NCBI GenBank assembly: GCA_023249375.1
Contig: JAHFCT010000001.1
Coordinates: 4,071-68,070, forward strand
DNA from: Gemmatimonadota bacterium
GTDB lineage: Bacteria > Gemmatimonadota > Gemmatimonadetes > Gemmatimonadales > Gemmatimonadaceae
DNA: 64,000 bases
Direction: 5' to 3'
Shown: one piece after another, positions 9,524 through 17,999 of the stretch
Layout: every line of letters starts with the position of its first letter
Numbering within the stretch: the stretch's first letter is position 1
Position numbers and translations under genes: made by a program
The notes under the pieces: generated by a model
Databases searched by the model: none
Told to the model about the DNA's origin: nothing
Seen by the model: only the letters and a program-made list of their open reading frames with translations

Positions 9524-9876
9524 CCCATCCACATCTTCACCGCGACACCGACGAGCAGCACCGCAAACAGCCGCCGCAGACTGACGTCGCCAATCGTCTG
9601 CGCGAGGCGCGCGCCAATCCACGCGCCAAAGAACAGCCCCAGCGCCACCCAGAGCGACGCGCGCCATTCGAGTTGCCCACTGCGATAGTACGACCACGCG
9701 CCGAGCGCACCGACGGGGAGGAGCAGCGCGCCGAGTGACGTGCCGATCGCGCTGGTCAGCGGCATGCGCGCGACGTACACCAGCGCCGGGACGATGACCA
9801 CGCCGCCGCCGATGCCAAAAAGACCCGCCAGCACACCCGCTACCAGTCCGACGACTACGAGCAAGGTCCAGTCCAT
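9520..9876 (-). CDS. Half-size TauE/SafE (TSUP) membrane transporter
   Basis: This 118-residue protein has about four membrane helices and matches the N-terminal half of the TauE/SafE sulfite exporter family (GLVAGVLAGLFGIGGGVVIVPAL, shown by the short GIGGG signature). Full-length members are about 250 residues with seven or eight helices, so this is a half-size form that may act as a dimer. Family members export sulfur-containing or other small organic anions; the substrate here is unknown. The start MDWTLL sits after a short gap from the HEAT-repeat gene on the same strand. Confidence 0.8.
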   Translation of the reverse strand: MDWTLLVVVGLVAGVLAGLFGIGGGVVIVPALVYVARMPLTSAIGTSLGALLLPVGALGAWSYYRSGQLEWRASLWVALGLFFGAWIGARLAQTIGDVSLRRLFAVLLVGVAVKMWMG

Positions 9877-9932
9877 GGCTCCGCCATCTCCGTGGGGGTT
9901 GGTGGTGCTGTCGCGCCGCGGTGGCGGCGCGC

Positions 9933-11747
9933 TTAGGAATCGCTGACGACAGGAATGCCCGCGGTTGCAGTCGTGAGCCGGCGGGCACGGGTGTAGAGGC
10001 GTGCCGCGGCCTCGCGCACTTCCTTGTCGCGGTCTTCGAGCAGCTTCTGCAGGGCGATCATCGAGGCCGGCGTGCGCGCTTCACCGAGCGCCTCGATGGC
10101 GCCCAGCCGGAGAACCGGCATGTTGCGGCGCCGCAGCAACCGCTCGTTCGGGTTCGCCATGGAGATGAGTTTCTGCACGCCCTCGGGCGCGGCAAGGCGA
10201 CCGAGCGCAATGATCAGGGCGAGCTGCACATCGAGTTCGGGTTCGTCGTCGAGCCGCGTCACGAGTGACGGCGCGAGCCGCGCCTCGCGCCGCGACTGCA
10301 ATCCGACGGCCGCCGCGAGCCGCACCTCAGGCGACGCATCCTGCACGGCGCGCACCAGCGCGTCGGCCGCGAATGCCGATCCGGTTGCCGCGCCAAGGCC
10401 GCGCGCGGCCGCCTGGCGCACGCGTGCGCCGCGGTGGCTCAGCTGCTCGCCCAGTTGGCGTTCCATGTCGGGATGGCCCAGTTCAACCATCAAGCCGATG
10501 GCGCGTTCGACGATGATCTCGCGTTCGTCATCAAGCATCGACAGGAGCGCATCATTGGTGCCTGGCAGCCGGCGCAGCAGCGCGGCATAGGCCGCACGCC
10601 GCTCGCTCGTCGGTGAACTGCCCACGCTGTCGGCCACCGCTTCCGCGCCGTCCTCGGCAAATCGCGCGAGCGCCTGCTCTACTTCGTCGCGGTCCTCCGG
10701 CTTCTCCGCATACAGCATCGCGAACGCGCGCAGCAGCGTCGGTTTCGTGAGGCGGCGGACGGCGACGAAGAACTGGCGGCGCATCTCGTCGTCGGTGGCG
10801 CATGCCTCGCAGGCAAACATCGCCAACAGCAGACGCACGGACACCGTCGTCGATCCCTCGCGAACCGTCTGCTCGATGGCTGCGAGCACGGGTTCGAGCA
10901 GACGGCGCAGCGTGCCCGGCTCGCTCGACGTGATGAGGCGCTCGAAGAGCTGCACGTACACCGGAGCCAGGATACGTGAGATGACCGCGGGGAGTTCCGT
11001 CGCCAGCGGCCCTCGCTCGGATTCGAGCGCAGCCGGTTCCGCGGTCGGTTCGTCCGCTGGAATCGCGGCCGCGGTACTCGCTTCCGCAGGCGCCGCGTCA
11101 TCACTCGCCAGGGCCACCGCCGCCTTGGCATCGGCTTCGTTGGGCGTCTGCTCGGCGGTGCCCTCTGCGCGGTCCGCCGGCTCATCAGCGACGGCTGGTG
11201 CAGCGACGGCGGCATCAACGGCGGCTGCATCAGCAGCGACTTCATCAGCATCGGCTGCATCGGCAACCGCTGCGTCCGCGGCGGTCGCTGAAGAGATCGT
11301 GGTCGTGACCGCGGTCTGTTCCGCCGCCATGACGTCGTCGACGGCGGGCACCCCGGCGGCAAACACGGTGCGCACCTCAGACCACTGTTGCCCGTCCACC
11401 GCGGCGCGCACGCCGTCCGCCGCCAGCCGCCCGCCGAAAACGCTCCCGAGCAGTACCGCGACGGTTTTGATCTCATCCTGCTTGGCGTGGTGCTCGACAC
11501 GCAGCGCCGTGACACCCGCGGTGGTCAACACCGCCTGGAGCGCAGCGATCTCGGGCGGGATTGTCTCGAACTCCTGGTGTCCCGCGCGAAAAACGCCATC
11601 AATCAGCGAGAGGTCAATCGCGCCGTGCTTGGCCGCCGCGCGCGCCGCGCGCAGCGCCGCCTTTTCGGCGGCGTGGTCCACCGGGTCCTGCGCGTAGAGC
11701 GCGACCAGGTGCGACAGCTGCGTGACGAACTCGACGTTCCGGTCCAT
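9933..11747 (-). CDS. HEAT-repeat protein with long Ala-rich linker
   Basis: This 604-residue, apparently cytosolic protein has an N-terminal alpha/beta region (residues 1-140), an Ala/Asp/Glu-rich low-complexity linker (about 145-242) and a C-terminal series of HEAT-type helical repeats (about 250-590). The repeats contain phrases such as VRQAAARGLGAATGS, PEVRLAAAVGLQSR and LRLGAIEALGEAR. HEAT arrays are usually protein-binding scaffolds, and no enzymatic motif is visible. It diverges from the M28 peptidase at 11838, leaving a 90-base gap in which I see no certain promoter. Role unknown. Confidence 0.82.
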   Translation of the reverse strand: MDRNVEFVTQLSHLVALYAQDPVDHAAEKAALRAARAAAKHGAIDLSLIDGVFRAGHQEFETIPPEIAALQAVLTTAGVTALRVEHHAKQDEIKTVAVLLGSVFGGRLAADGVRAAVDGQQWSEVRTVFAAGVPAVDDVMAAEQTAVTTTISSATAADAAVADAADADEVAADAAAVDAAVAAPAVADEPADRAEGTAEQTPNEADAKAAVALASDDAAPAEASTAAAIPADEPTAEPAALESERGPLATELPAVISRILAPVYVQLFERLITSSEPGTLRRLLEPVLAAIEQTVREGSTTVSVRLLLAMFACEACATDDEMRRQFFVAVRRLTKPTLLRAFAMLYAEKPEDRDEVEQALARFAEDGAEAVADSVGSSPTSERRAAYAALLRRLPGTNDALLSMLDDEREIIVERAIGLMVELGHPDMERQLGEQLSHRGARVRQAAARGLGAATGSAFAADALVRAVQDASPEVRLAAAVGLQSRREARLAPSLVTRLDDEPELDVQLALIIALGRLAAPEGVQKLISMANPNERLLRRRNMPVLRLGAIEALGEARTPASMIALQKLLEDRDKEVREAAARLYTRARRLTTATAGIPVVSDS

Positions 11748-11837
11748 GAGTGTGCGTGCGGCTCCGTTGTCTGGCTTTCGATCTCCTCTCCGCCTAACAT
11801 ACGCGGGTCCCCCCGGTCCTCAACACCCATCTCTGCA

Positions 11838-13169
11838 ATGCGCGCACCTTTCTGCTCGGGCGGCGCCCTCATCGGTGCCGTCGTTCTGTTTGCCGGGGCC
11901 TGTCATCCCGCCCGTCCTTCATCCTCCGTTCTGCTGAGCACGCCGCCAGCCGACCAGCTGCGCGCCGACATCACCTACCTCGCCGGCGCGCCGCTCGAAG
12001 GGCGCGGCACCGGCACGCCCGGCAACGATTCGGCGGCGTCCTTCATCGCGCGTCGCTACAGTGCGCTGCACCTCGCCAGCTTCCCTCAGGCCGACCGGCC
12101 CGCATGCGCCAAGGGTGGCGTCACCGGCAAGGCCGAGTGCTTCGTCTTTCCGTTTGTCGCCAGCGTCGCGGTGCGCAACAGCACGCCGCGCGCCCTCAAG
12201 ACGCAGAACGTCGCCGCGCTCATTCCCGGCCACGGTCCGCTCGCCAGCGAGTACGTCATCGTCGGCGCGCACTTCGACCACCTCGGCCGCGATTCCGCCA
12301 ACGCGCGCGATCCCGAGAAAGGGCACGTCATTCACCCAGGGGCCGATGACAACGGCTCTGGCACTATCGCCGTGCTCGAACTCGCGCGGCGTATCGCGCG
12401 CCACCCCACGTCCCGCTCCGTCATCATCGCGAACTTCACCGGCGAGGAACTCGGCCTGCTGGGCAGCGAGCAGTTCGCCAATCACCTCCCGGTGCCGAAA
12501 GAGAAGGTGCAAGCGATGGTCAACCTCGACATGGTTGGCCGCATGAAGAACGACAAGCTCATCGTCTATGGCGTACTCACCGCCACCGAGATGAAGGGCA
12601 TTGTTGACAGCGCGAATGTGGCGCCCAAGCTGAACATCGCCGCGGTGGGCGATGGCGAAGGGCCGAGCGATCACGCGGCGTTCTACCGCAAGGACCTCCC
12701 CGTGTTGCACCTCTTCACCGACTTGCACGACGACTACCATACCGCGGCCGACGTCGCCGAGAAGCTCAACATCGACGGCATCGTGCGCGTGGCCGATTTT
12801 ACCGAGCGTGTCGTGCGCACGCTCGCGGATCGCCCGGCGCGGCTCACGTTCCAGCGCGTGCAGACCGCGGGTGCCAACCGCCCGTCAGAGCGGCAAGGCG
12901 GCGGCGCGTACTTCGGCAGCATTCCCGACATGGCGGCTGGTGACACCAAGGGCATGCCGCTCTCCGGCGTGCGCGCCGGCGGCCCCGCCGACAAGGCTGG
13001 GCTCAAGGCCGGCGACATCATCATCAAGTTCGGCGATAAGGCAATCACCAACATCTACGACTACACCGACGCACTCGGCGGCCATAAGCCGGGTGACATG
13101 GTCGACGTCGTGGCGCTGCGCGCCGGCAAGGAAGTCACGTTCAAGGTCGCATTGACCGCACGTCCCTAA
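11838..13169 (+). CDS. M28-family peptidase lipoprotein with PDZ domain
   Basis: This 443-residue zinc exopeptidase has a lipobox near residue 22 (LFAGAC), so it should be lipidated. The start at 11838 is the methionine opening that signal. The M28 core shows the expected ligand and catalytic motifs in order: GAHFDHLG (H145), HPGADDNGSG, FTGEELGLLGS, NLDMVGRM and DLHDDYHTAAD. A C-terminal PDZ domain (about 355-435, VRAGGPADKAGLKAGD) follows. Family members release N-terminal amino acids or process dipeptides outside the cytoplasm. It is followed 19 bases later by another exported hydrolase, probably in one transcript. Confidence 0.93.
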   Translation: MRAPFCSGGALIGAVVLFAGACHPARPSSSVLLSTPPADQLRADITYLAGAPLEGRGTGTPGNDSAASFIARRYSALHLASFPQADRPACAKGGVTGKAECFVFPFVASVAVRNSTPRALKTQNVAALIPGHGPLASEYVIVGAHFDHLGRDSANARDPEKGHVIHPGADDNGSGTIAVLELARRIARHPTSRSVIIANFTGEELGLLGSEQFANHLPVPKEKVQAMVNLDMVGRMKNDKLIVYGVLTATEMKGIVDSANVAPKLNIAAVGDGEGPSDHAAFYRKDLPVLHLFTDLHDDYHTAADVAEKLNIDGIVRVADFTERVVRTLADRPARLTFQRVQTAGANRPSERQGGGAYFGSIPDMAAGDTKGMPLSGVRAGGPADKAGLKAGDIIIKFGDKAITNIYDYTDALGGHKPGDMVDVVALRAGKEVTFKVALTARP

Positions 13170-13188
13170 CCGTCTCACCCGCCCCCAC

Positions 13189-14499
13189 ATGAAGCCGATT
13201 CGATTCGTCGTCGCGCTGGCCGCACTCGTCACCGTGGCCGGCGCGCTTCGCGCCCAACAGACGTCCGCTCCGCAGGTCACCGTGCTCAAGGCGGCACGCT
13301 TGTGGGACGGCACCGGCAAAGGGATGATCGCCAACGGCGTGGTGGTCGTTGAAGGTGATCACATCGTCAACAGTGGCGCCGCTTCGTCGGTGAAGGTCCC
13401 GGCCGGCGCCAAGGTCATCGACTTGGGCGATGCCACCTTGCTGCCCGGATTCATCGACGCGCACGTGCATCTCACGGGCCGACAGCTCGAGGAGCCCGGT
13501 GCGCAGGAGCAGGTCACCAAGGATTTTCCGGGCATGGGCGCCATCCTCGGCGCGGCGCACGCGCGCAGCACGCTGATGGCCGGCTTCACGTCGGTGCGCG
13601 ACGTCGGCGGCGATGAGTTCTATCCGATGGCGCTGCGCAAGGCGATTGATGAGGGGTTTGTCCCCGGGCCGCGCATGCAAGCCGCCGGCTACTCCATTGG
13701 CATCACCGGCGGTCACTGCGACGAAAGCGGCTACAAGCCGGGGCTGTTCGACGGGTCGCCCAAGACAGGAATCGCGGACGGCCCGGAGCAGGTACGGCAG
13801 GCCGTTCGCTACATGGCCAAGTACGGCGCCGACGTCATCAAGACGTGCGCCACCGGCGGCGTGCTCTCGGCGGGCGACGCGGTGGGCGTGCCGCAGTACA
13901 CGTATGAGGAACTCAAGGCGATGGTCGATGAGGCCACCAAGCTCGAGCGCCACGTTGCCGCGCACGCCCATGGCACCGAAGGGATCAAGATCGCGGTGCG
14001 CGCCGGCGTCACGTCCATCGAGCACGGTTCGTTTCTCGATGACGAGGGCGCCCGCCTGATGGTGGAGCACGGCACGTATCTCGTCCCGACGATGATGGCC
14101 GGCGAGACGACGGAACGCGCGGCGAAGAGCGGGTTGCTCAAGGGACTGATGGCGGAGAAGGCGCTCGCCGCGGCCGCGGCCATGCGCTCGGCCACGCCGC
14201 GCGCCAAGAAGTACGGCGTGAAGATCGCCTTGGGCACCGACGCCGGCGTCGGCGCACACGGCAGGAATGCGCACGAGTTCTGGCTGCTCGTCAACTGGGG
14301 CGGGCTGTCGCCCGAGGAAGCGCTGACCGCCGGCACGCGTACGGCCGCGGAGCTGCTCGGCTGGAGCAAGCGCGTGGGCACGATCGAAGCCGGCAAGTGG
14401 GCCGACATCGTCGCGGTGCCTGGCGATCCGATCAAGGACATTTCCGCTACGGAACGCGTGGCGTTCGTGATGAAGGGTGGAGTGATATACAAGAACTGA
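13189..14499 (+). CDS. Secreted amidohydrolase (imidazolonepropionase/prolidase-like)
   Basis: This 436-residue amidohydrolase-superfamily protein has a signal peptide ending GALRA|QQ near residue 23. The metal site includes HxH at H92 and H94 (FIDAHVHLTG), a lysine in DVIKTCATGG that could be the bridging carboxylated residue, AAHAHGTEGI, SIEHGSF and the aspartate in LGTDAGVGAHG. This pattern fits the imidazolonepropionase-like or Xaa-Pro dipeptidase-like branch. It follows the M28 peptidase closely, consistent with a role in extracytoplasmic dipeptide hydrolysis, but the substrate is not determined. Confidence 0.9.
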   Translation: MKPIRFVVALAALVTVAGALRAQQTSAPQVTVLKAARLWDGTGKGMIANGVVVVEGDHIVNSGAASSVKVPAGAKVIDLGDATLLPGFIDAHVHLTGRQLEEPGAQEQVTKDFPGMGAILGAAHARSTLMAGFTSVRDVGGDEFYPMALRKAIDEGFVPGPRMQAAGYSIGITGGHCDESGYKPGLFDGSPKTGIADGPEQVRQAVRYMAKYGADVIKTCATGGVLSAGDAVGVPQYTYEELKAMVDEATKLERHVAAHAHGTEGIKIAVRAGVTSIEHGSFLDDEGARLMVEHGTYLVPTMMAGETTERAAKSGLLKGLMAEKALAAAAAMRSATPRAKKYGVKIALGTDAGVGAHGRNAHEFWLLVNWGGLSPEEALTAGTRTAAELLGWSKRVGTIEAGKWADIVAVPGDPIKDISATERVAFVMKGGVIYKN

Positions 14500-14504
14500 G
14501 ATTC

Positions 14505-14614
14505 AGGACAGGGATCACGGATTGCGATCGCGGATCACGATTCCGGAATCCGAAGGCGATCGCCATCGCTCTCCTCAATCCAAGTCCTCATTCGTAATCC
14601 GTGATCCCTGTCCT
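14505..14614. repeat. 19-bp perfect inverted repeat flanking a palindrome-rich spacer
   Basis: The left arm (14505-14523, aggacagggatcacggatt) and right arm (14596-14614) are exact reverse complements separated by 72 bases. The spacer contains further palindromes: gcgatcgc (14524-14531), gattccggaatc (14539-14550) and ggcgatcgcc (14555-14564). The right arm ends two bases before the start codon at 14617. No transposase or target-site duplication is visible. Confidence 0.8.
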
Positions 14615-14616
14615 CA

Positions 14617-15480
14617 ATGCCGTTTACCGTTTCGACTCCCGTCCCGCTCTACTGGACTGCGTACGGTCCCAAAGGGGGCGAACGCCTGCTCGTCCTGCAC
14701 GGCGGCCCCGGCGCGCACCACGATTACCTGTTGCCGCAGATGCTCGACCTCGCGCGCGAGCGCGAGGTGGTCTTCTACGACCAGCGCGGTGGCGGGCAGT
14801 CGCGACACGACGACGACCGAGCGGTCATCACGTGGGAATCGCAGGTGCGCGAGATGGAAAGCGTGGTGCGCGAGCTCGCGCTCGAACCGCTGACGCTCGT
14901 CGGCTACTCGTGGGGCGGTCTCCTCGCGCTGCTCTACAGCGTACAGGCCGCGCACGGACACGCGGGGCCACCGCCGGCGCGTCTCGTCCTTATTGATCCG
15001 GCGCCGATCTCGCGCGCCTGGCGCGCCGAGTTCGACAGCGAGTTCACGCGCCGTCAGCAGTCACCAGCGGTGCAGGTGCTCCGCGCCGAGCTCGCCGCAT
15101 CGGGTCTTCGTGAGTCGGACCCGGCGGCCTATCGCCAGCGCGCGTTCGAACTGAGCGTCGCCGGCTACTTCGCCGATCCGCGCGAGGCGCACGCGCTCAC
15201 GCCCTTCCGCGTGACGGGCCGCGTGCAGCAGTCCATCTGGGACTCGCTGGGTGACTTTGACCTCGTCCCTGCCCTGCGTGACGTCCGTTGTCCCGCCCTC
15301 GTCGTACACGGAAAGGAGGATCCCATCCCCCTTGATTCCGCGCGTGCCGTAGCCGAAGCTCTTCAGGCAGAGTTGGTCATACTGGATGACTGCGGCCACG
15401 TGCCGTATGTTGAGCAACCACAGAAGCTCTTCGGCGCCATCCGCACGTTCCTCGACCGCACTTCGCCCACCCGCGCCTGA
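14617..15480 (+). CDS. Alpha/beta hydrolase, proline iminopeptidase-like
   Basis: This 287-residue cytosolic alpha/beta-fold hydrolase resembles proline iminopeptidases (family S33). The oxyanion motif HGGPGAHHD lies at residues 28-36, the nucleophile elbow is GYSWGG with S98, and the remaining triad residues are probably D235 (HGKEDPIP) and H261 (DDCGHVPY). The YDQRGGGQS segment is typical of the family. It may complete cytosolic breakdown of imported proline-containing peptides, but related folds also include haloperoxidases and lactonases. The start lies immediately after the inverted repeat, leaving no ordinary ribosome-binding site. Confidence 0.85.
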   Translation: MPFTVSTPVPLYWTAYGPKGGERLLVLHGGPGAHHDYLLPQMLDLAREREVVFYDQRGGGQSRHDDDRAVITWESQVREMESVVRELALEPLTLVGYSWGGLLALLYSVQAAHGHAGPPPARLVLIDPAPISRAWRAEFDSEFTRRQQSPAVQVLRAELAASGLRESDPAAYRQRAFELSVAGYFADPREAHALTPFRVTGRVQQSIWDSLGDFDLVPALRDVRCPALVVHGKEDPIPLDSARAVAEALQAELVILDDCGHVPYVEQPQKLFGAIRTFLDRTSPTRA

Positions 15481-15484
15481 CCGC

Positions 15485-15940
15485 ATGAGCGCTTACGACG
15501 AAATCTCACAGCCGTACGTTGCCACGATCGAGACCGAGGGGAAGCGGTACACGGTCTCGGTGCGCATCACGTTTGACGGCATCGAGTATGTCGGCCGCCT
15601 CTGGTTCGCCGACGAGTCGTGGGATGACCTCGGCCTTCCCGACCGCGGCGCGCTGCCGGGGCGCACCAAGGACGAAGCGCTCGCGCTCGCCCGTCGCATT
15701 GGGCCCGACGAACTCGTGCGCCGGCATCGGCGCGCCCTCGCGGAAAAGCGCCGGTACCACGGCCTGCGAAAGGCGACCGACGAGATCCTCGCCAAGATCC
15801 GCTATCTCAATCAGGTGGCCATCTCCATGCGCGCCGGCTTGCTGGACGTCGAAGGCGCGGCGCAGGAGATCGACCTCACCGAGAAGCAGCTGCACGCCCT
15901 CATCGACCGGCTCGCCATTCACGCGGGGATCGAGGAATAA
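15485..15940 (+). CDS. Conserved hypothetical protein
   Basis: I do not recognise this 151-residue protein. The start at 15485 lies four bases after the hydrolase stop. It has no signal or membrane helix. The N-terminal half looks beta-rich (KRYTVSVRITFDGIEYVGRLWF); the C-terminal half is helical and highly charged (LVRRHRRALAEKRRYHGL) and ends in a possible coiled segment (DLTEKQLHALIDRLA). A strong terminator follows, so it is the last gene of the unit. Confidence 0.68.
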   Translation: MSAYDEISQPYVATIETEGKRYTVSVRITFDGIEYVGRLWFADESWDDLGLPDRGALPGRTKDEALALARRIGPDELVRRHRRALAEKRRYHGLRKATDEILAKIRYLNQVAISMRAGLLDVEGAAQEIDLTEKQLHALIDRLAIHAGIEE

Positions 15941-15964
15941 GCGGCCGTTCGCGTCGCCAACGGA

Positions 15965-15994
15965 CCCCGGCGGACTCCGCCGGGGTTATTTTTT
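15965..15994 (+). terminator. Intrinsic terminator abutting the nth start
   Basis: Arms ccccggcgg (15965-15973) and ccgccgggg (15977-15985) form a perfect 9-bp stem with a 3-base loop, followed by the T-rich run ttatttttt (15986-15994). It is the most canonical Rho-independent terminator in the window. It ends only six bases before the ATG at 16001. Confidence 0.88.
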
Positions 15995-16000
15995 GAGGTT

Positions 16001-16768
16001 ATGAGAAAGCCCGTCCACAAGCGCGCCTCGCGCCGTACGTCCGTGACCAAGCGTCCGGCTGCCAAGACTTCCCGCGCATCGGCACCGACGAAGCCCGCGG
16101 CAGCCAAGCGCGCACCGCGAGCCGGATTGTCGGGCGCCGTGCTCGCGGTGCACGCGCACGAGATCGAGCGCCGGCTGGCACTGCTCTATCCCGACGCGCA
16201 CTGCGAGCTCGATTTCCGCTCTCCGTTCGAGCTGCTCTGCGCCACCATCCTCTCCGCGCAGTGCACCGACAAGCGCGTCAACCTCGTGACACCGGCGCTG
16301 TTTCGCCGCTGGCCGAATGCCAGCGCACTCGCCGCAGCGGACGCGCTCGATGTCGAGGACGTCATTCGCAGCACCGGTTTCTTTCGCAGCAAGGCCAAAT
16401 CACTCATTGGCATGGCGCGCGCCCTGGTCGAGTCGCACCGCGGCGAGGTGCCGGAAGAAATGGACGCGCTCACGGCCCTCCCCGGCGTGGGACGCAAGAC
16501 GGCCAATGTGCTCCTCGGCAACGCCTTTGCCCGCAATGAGGGTATCGTCGTCGATACGCACGTCGCGCGACTGGCGGCGCGTTTCGGCCTGACCCGCGAA
16601 ACCGACGCGGTAAAGATCGAGCAGGCGCTCATGCCGCTCTTCAATCGCGACGGCTGGGCGCGCCTCTCGCACCTGCTCATCTGGCACGGTCGCCGCGTTT
16701 GCGACGCGCGTAAACCGCGCTGCGCCGAATGCACGCTTGCCGACATCTGTCCCTCGGCTGCCTCCTGA
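16001..16768 (+). CDS. nth: Endonuclease III (DNA glycosylase/AP lyase)
   Basis: This 255-residue enzyme removes oxidised pyrimidines and nicks abasic sites in base-excision repair. The helix-hairpin-helix motif LPGVGRKTANV carries catalytic K166, and VVDTHVARL carries catalytic D185. A [4Fe-4S] site is formed by C234, C241, C244 and C250 (spacing 6-2-5). It is longer than typical bacterial Nth (about 210 residues) because of a Lys/Arg/Ala-rich N-terminal tail of about 45 residues. The annotated ATG lies only six bases after a canonical terminator, so either expression starts at a downstream GTG (for example near residue 48) or the leader is unusual. Confidence 0.95.
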   Translation: MRKPVHKRASRRTSVTKRPAAKTSRASAPTKPAAAKRAPRAGLSGAVLAVHAHEIERRLALLYPDAHCELDFRSPFELLCATILSAQCTDKRVNLVTPALFRRWPNASALAAADALDVEDVIRSTGFFRSKAKSLIGMARALVESHRGEVPEEMDALTALPGVGRKTANVLLGNAFARNEGIVVDTHVARLAARFGLTRETDAVKIEQALMPLFNRDGWARLSHLLIWHGRRVCDARKPRCAECTLADICPSAAS

Positions 16769-16793
16769 TTCCCATCTTCCCCAACTCAGTCAC

Positions 16794-17264
16794 GTGATCA
16801 ACCGATTTTCCGCCGCGATTGCCGCGCTGCTGCTTGCCGCGTGCGCCGTTCCCAAGCCGGAGCCAGCGCCCGCGCCCGAACCGGTCTCGGCGCCGCTGGC
16901 GAACAGCGACCTGTGCTACCTGGTGCAGGCCGAAGCGGCCAAGCATCCCGACCTCAACGTCGACCGCGCGCCGGACGTCGTGAAGTACGATCCCGCACCG
17001 CTGCAGCGGCCCAAGGGCGGATACCCGCGCAACGTGATTCGCCGCGACGGCACCACGAAAGTGAAGGTCTCGGTCGTGGTCGACACCGTCGGCAAGGCCG
17101 ACATGTCCACTTTTGCCGTGGTCGAGACCACGCATCCCTGGCTCTCCGACAACCTCAAGGGGCTCATCCCCAAGTGGACGTTCACGCCGGCGTACAAGAG
17201 CGGCTGTCGCGTGGCCGGACTCTGGGTCTTCACCGCGGCGCCAGGCGCGCCAAAGAAGCGGTAG
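16794..17264 (+). CDS. Lipoprotein with TonB C-terminal-like domain
   Basis: This 156-residue protein starts with GTG at 16794 (VINRFSAAIAALLLAAC), which opens a lipoprotein signal with a lipobox at about residue 17. A short Pro/Ala/Glu-rich spacer (PKPEPAPAPEP) precedes a C-terminal domain resembling the TonB C-terminal fold (TKVKVSVVVDTVGKADMSTF, ETTHPWLSDNLKG, IPKWTFTPA). Classical TonB is anchored by an inner-membrane helix; here lipidation replaces it. The same ETTHPW/ETNHPL pattern occurs in the TonB-family protein at 55122-55817. Function unknown; it may bind envelope partners rather than energise receptors. Confidence 0.75.
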   Translation: MINRFSAAIAALLLAACAVPKPEPAPAPEPVSAPLANSDLCYLVQAEAAKHPDLNVDRAPDVVKYDPAPLQRPKGGYPRNVIRRDGTTKVKVSVVVDTVGKADMSTFAVVETTHPWLSDNLKGLIPKWTFTPAYKSGCRVAGLWVFTAAPGAPKKR

Positions 17265-17333
17265 CGCGTTTCCTCGCGGGCGACGACCCGACTATCTTTC
17301 TCTCTCAATCGACTTCCCCCTCCCGACTCTCCC

Positions 17334-17792
17334 ATGAAGACCGCCACGTTCGAGACAAACCTCGGCACCATCGTCGCCGACTTGTATGACGACGCCGCGC
17401 CGATCGCGGTTGGCAATTTCGAGAAGCTGGCCAATGAAGGCTTCTACGACGGCGTGAAGTTCCATCGCGTGATCGCCGACTTCGTGGTTCAGGGCGGTGA
17501 TCCGCTCTCCAAGGAGCTGCCCGACGGACATCCGCGCGTCGGCACTGGCGGCCCCGGATGGACCATCAAATGCGAGACGAAGGGCAATCCGCACAAGCAC
17601 GCGGTGGGCGCGCTCTCCATGGCGCACGCCGGCAAGGACACCGGCGGCAGCCAGTTCTTCATGGTGCTCAGCGAGTCCAACACGCGGCATCTCAACGGCG
17701 TGCACACCGTCTTCGGCCAGATCACCAGCGGCCTCGACGTGATGAAGAAGATCAAGCAGAACGATTTCATGACCAAGGTGCGCGTCGCCTAG
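17334..17792 (+). CDS. Cyclophilin-type peptidyl-prolyl isomerase
   Basis: This 152-residue protein is a compact single-domain cyclophilin. It carries the family motifs [34 protein letters not shown] and [17 protein letters not shown], with the catalytic arginine in FHR. It lacks a signal peptide, so it should act in the cytosol on proline bonds during folding. The length fits bacterial PpiB-type enzymes. Confidence 0.95.
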   Translation: MKTATFETNLGTIVADLYDDAAPIAVGNFEKLANEGFYDGVKFHRVIADFVVQGGDPLSKELPDGHPRVGTGGPGWTIKCETKGNPHKHAVGALSMAHAGKDTGGSQFFMVLSESNTRHLNGVHTVFGQITSGLDVMKKIKQNDFMTKVRVA

Positions 17793-17832
17793 CGGCGAGC
17801 ACGGCCGCGCCCCCCATCCCTCGAGGAGCCGC

Positions 17833-17991
17833 ATGAGCGCCAGCACGCATCACCCTGAAGACCGCCGCGCCGCATTCACCGGACTCATTGTCGGCGCGGT
17901 TGCCCTCCTCATTCTCGTCTTTGCCATCGTCAAGCTCACGAACGCGAAGTACGCGTCGCACGAGAAGCCGGCGGCCGAAGCCGCCAAGTAG
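17833..17991 (+). CDS. 52-residue single-pass membrane protein
   Basis: This small gene runs from ATG 17833 to TAG 17991. A good ribosome-binding site (gaggag, 17823-17828) precedes the start. The product has a short charged N-terminus (MSASTHHPEDRRA), one strongly hydrophobic helix (about residues 15-34, TGLIVGAVALLILVFAIV) and a Lys/Ala/Glu-rich tail. It lies eight bases before the P1B ATPase gene, so it is probably cotranscribed and may be a small subunit or modulator, though nothing in the sequence proves it. Confidence 0.72.
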   Translation: MSASTHHPEDRRAAFTGLIVGAVALLILVFAIVKLTNAKYASHEKPAAEAAK

Positions 17992-17999
17992 GCCGCCAA

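Noticed and set aside
14505-14614. Insertion sequence or MITE with terminal inverted repeats
   Set aside because: Too short to encode a transposase, no target-site duplication, and no second copy in the window.
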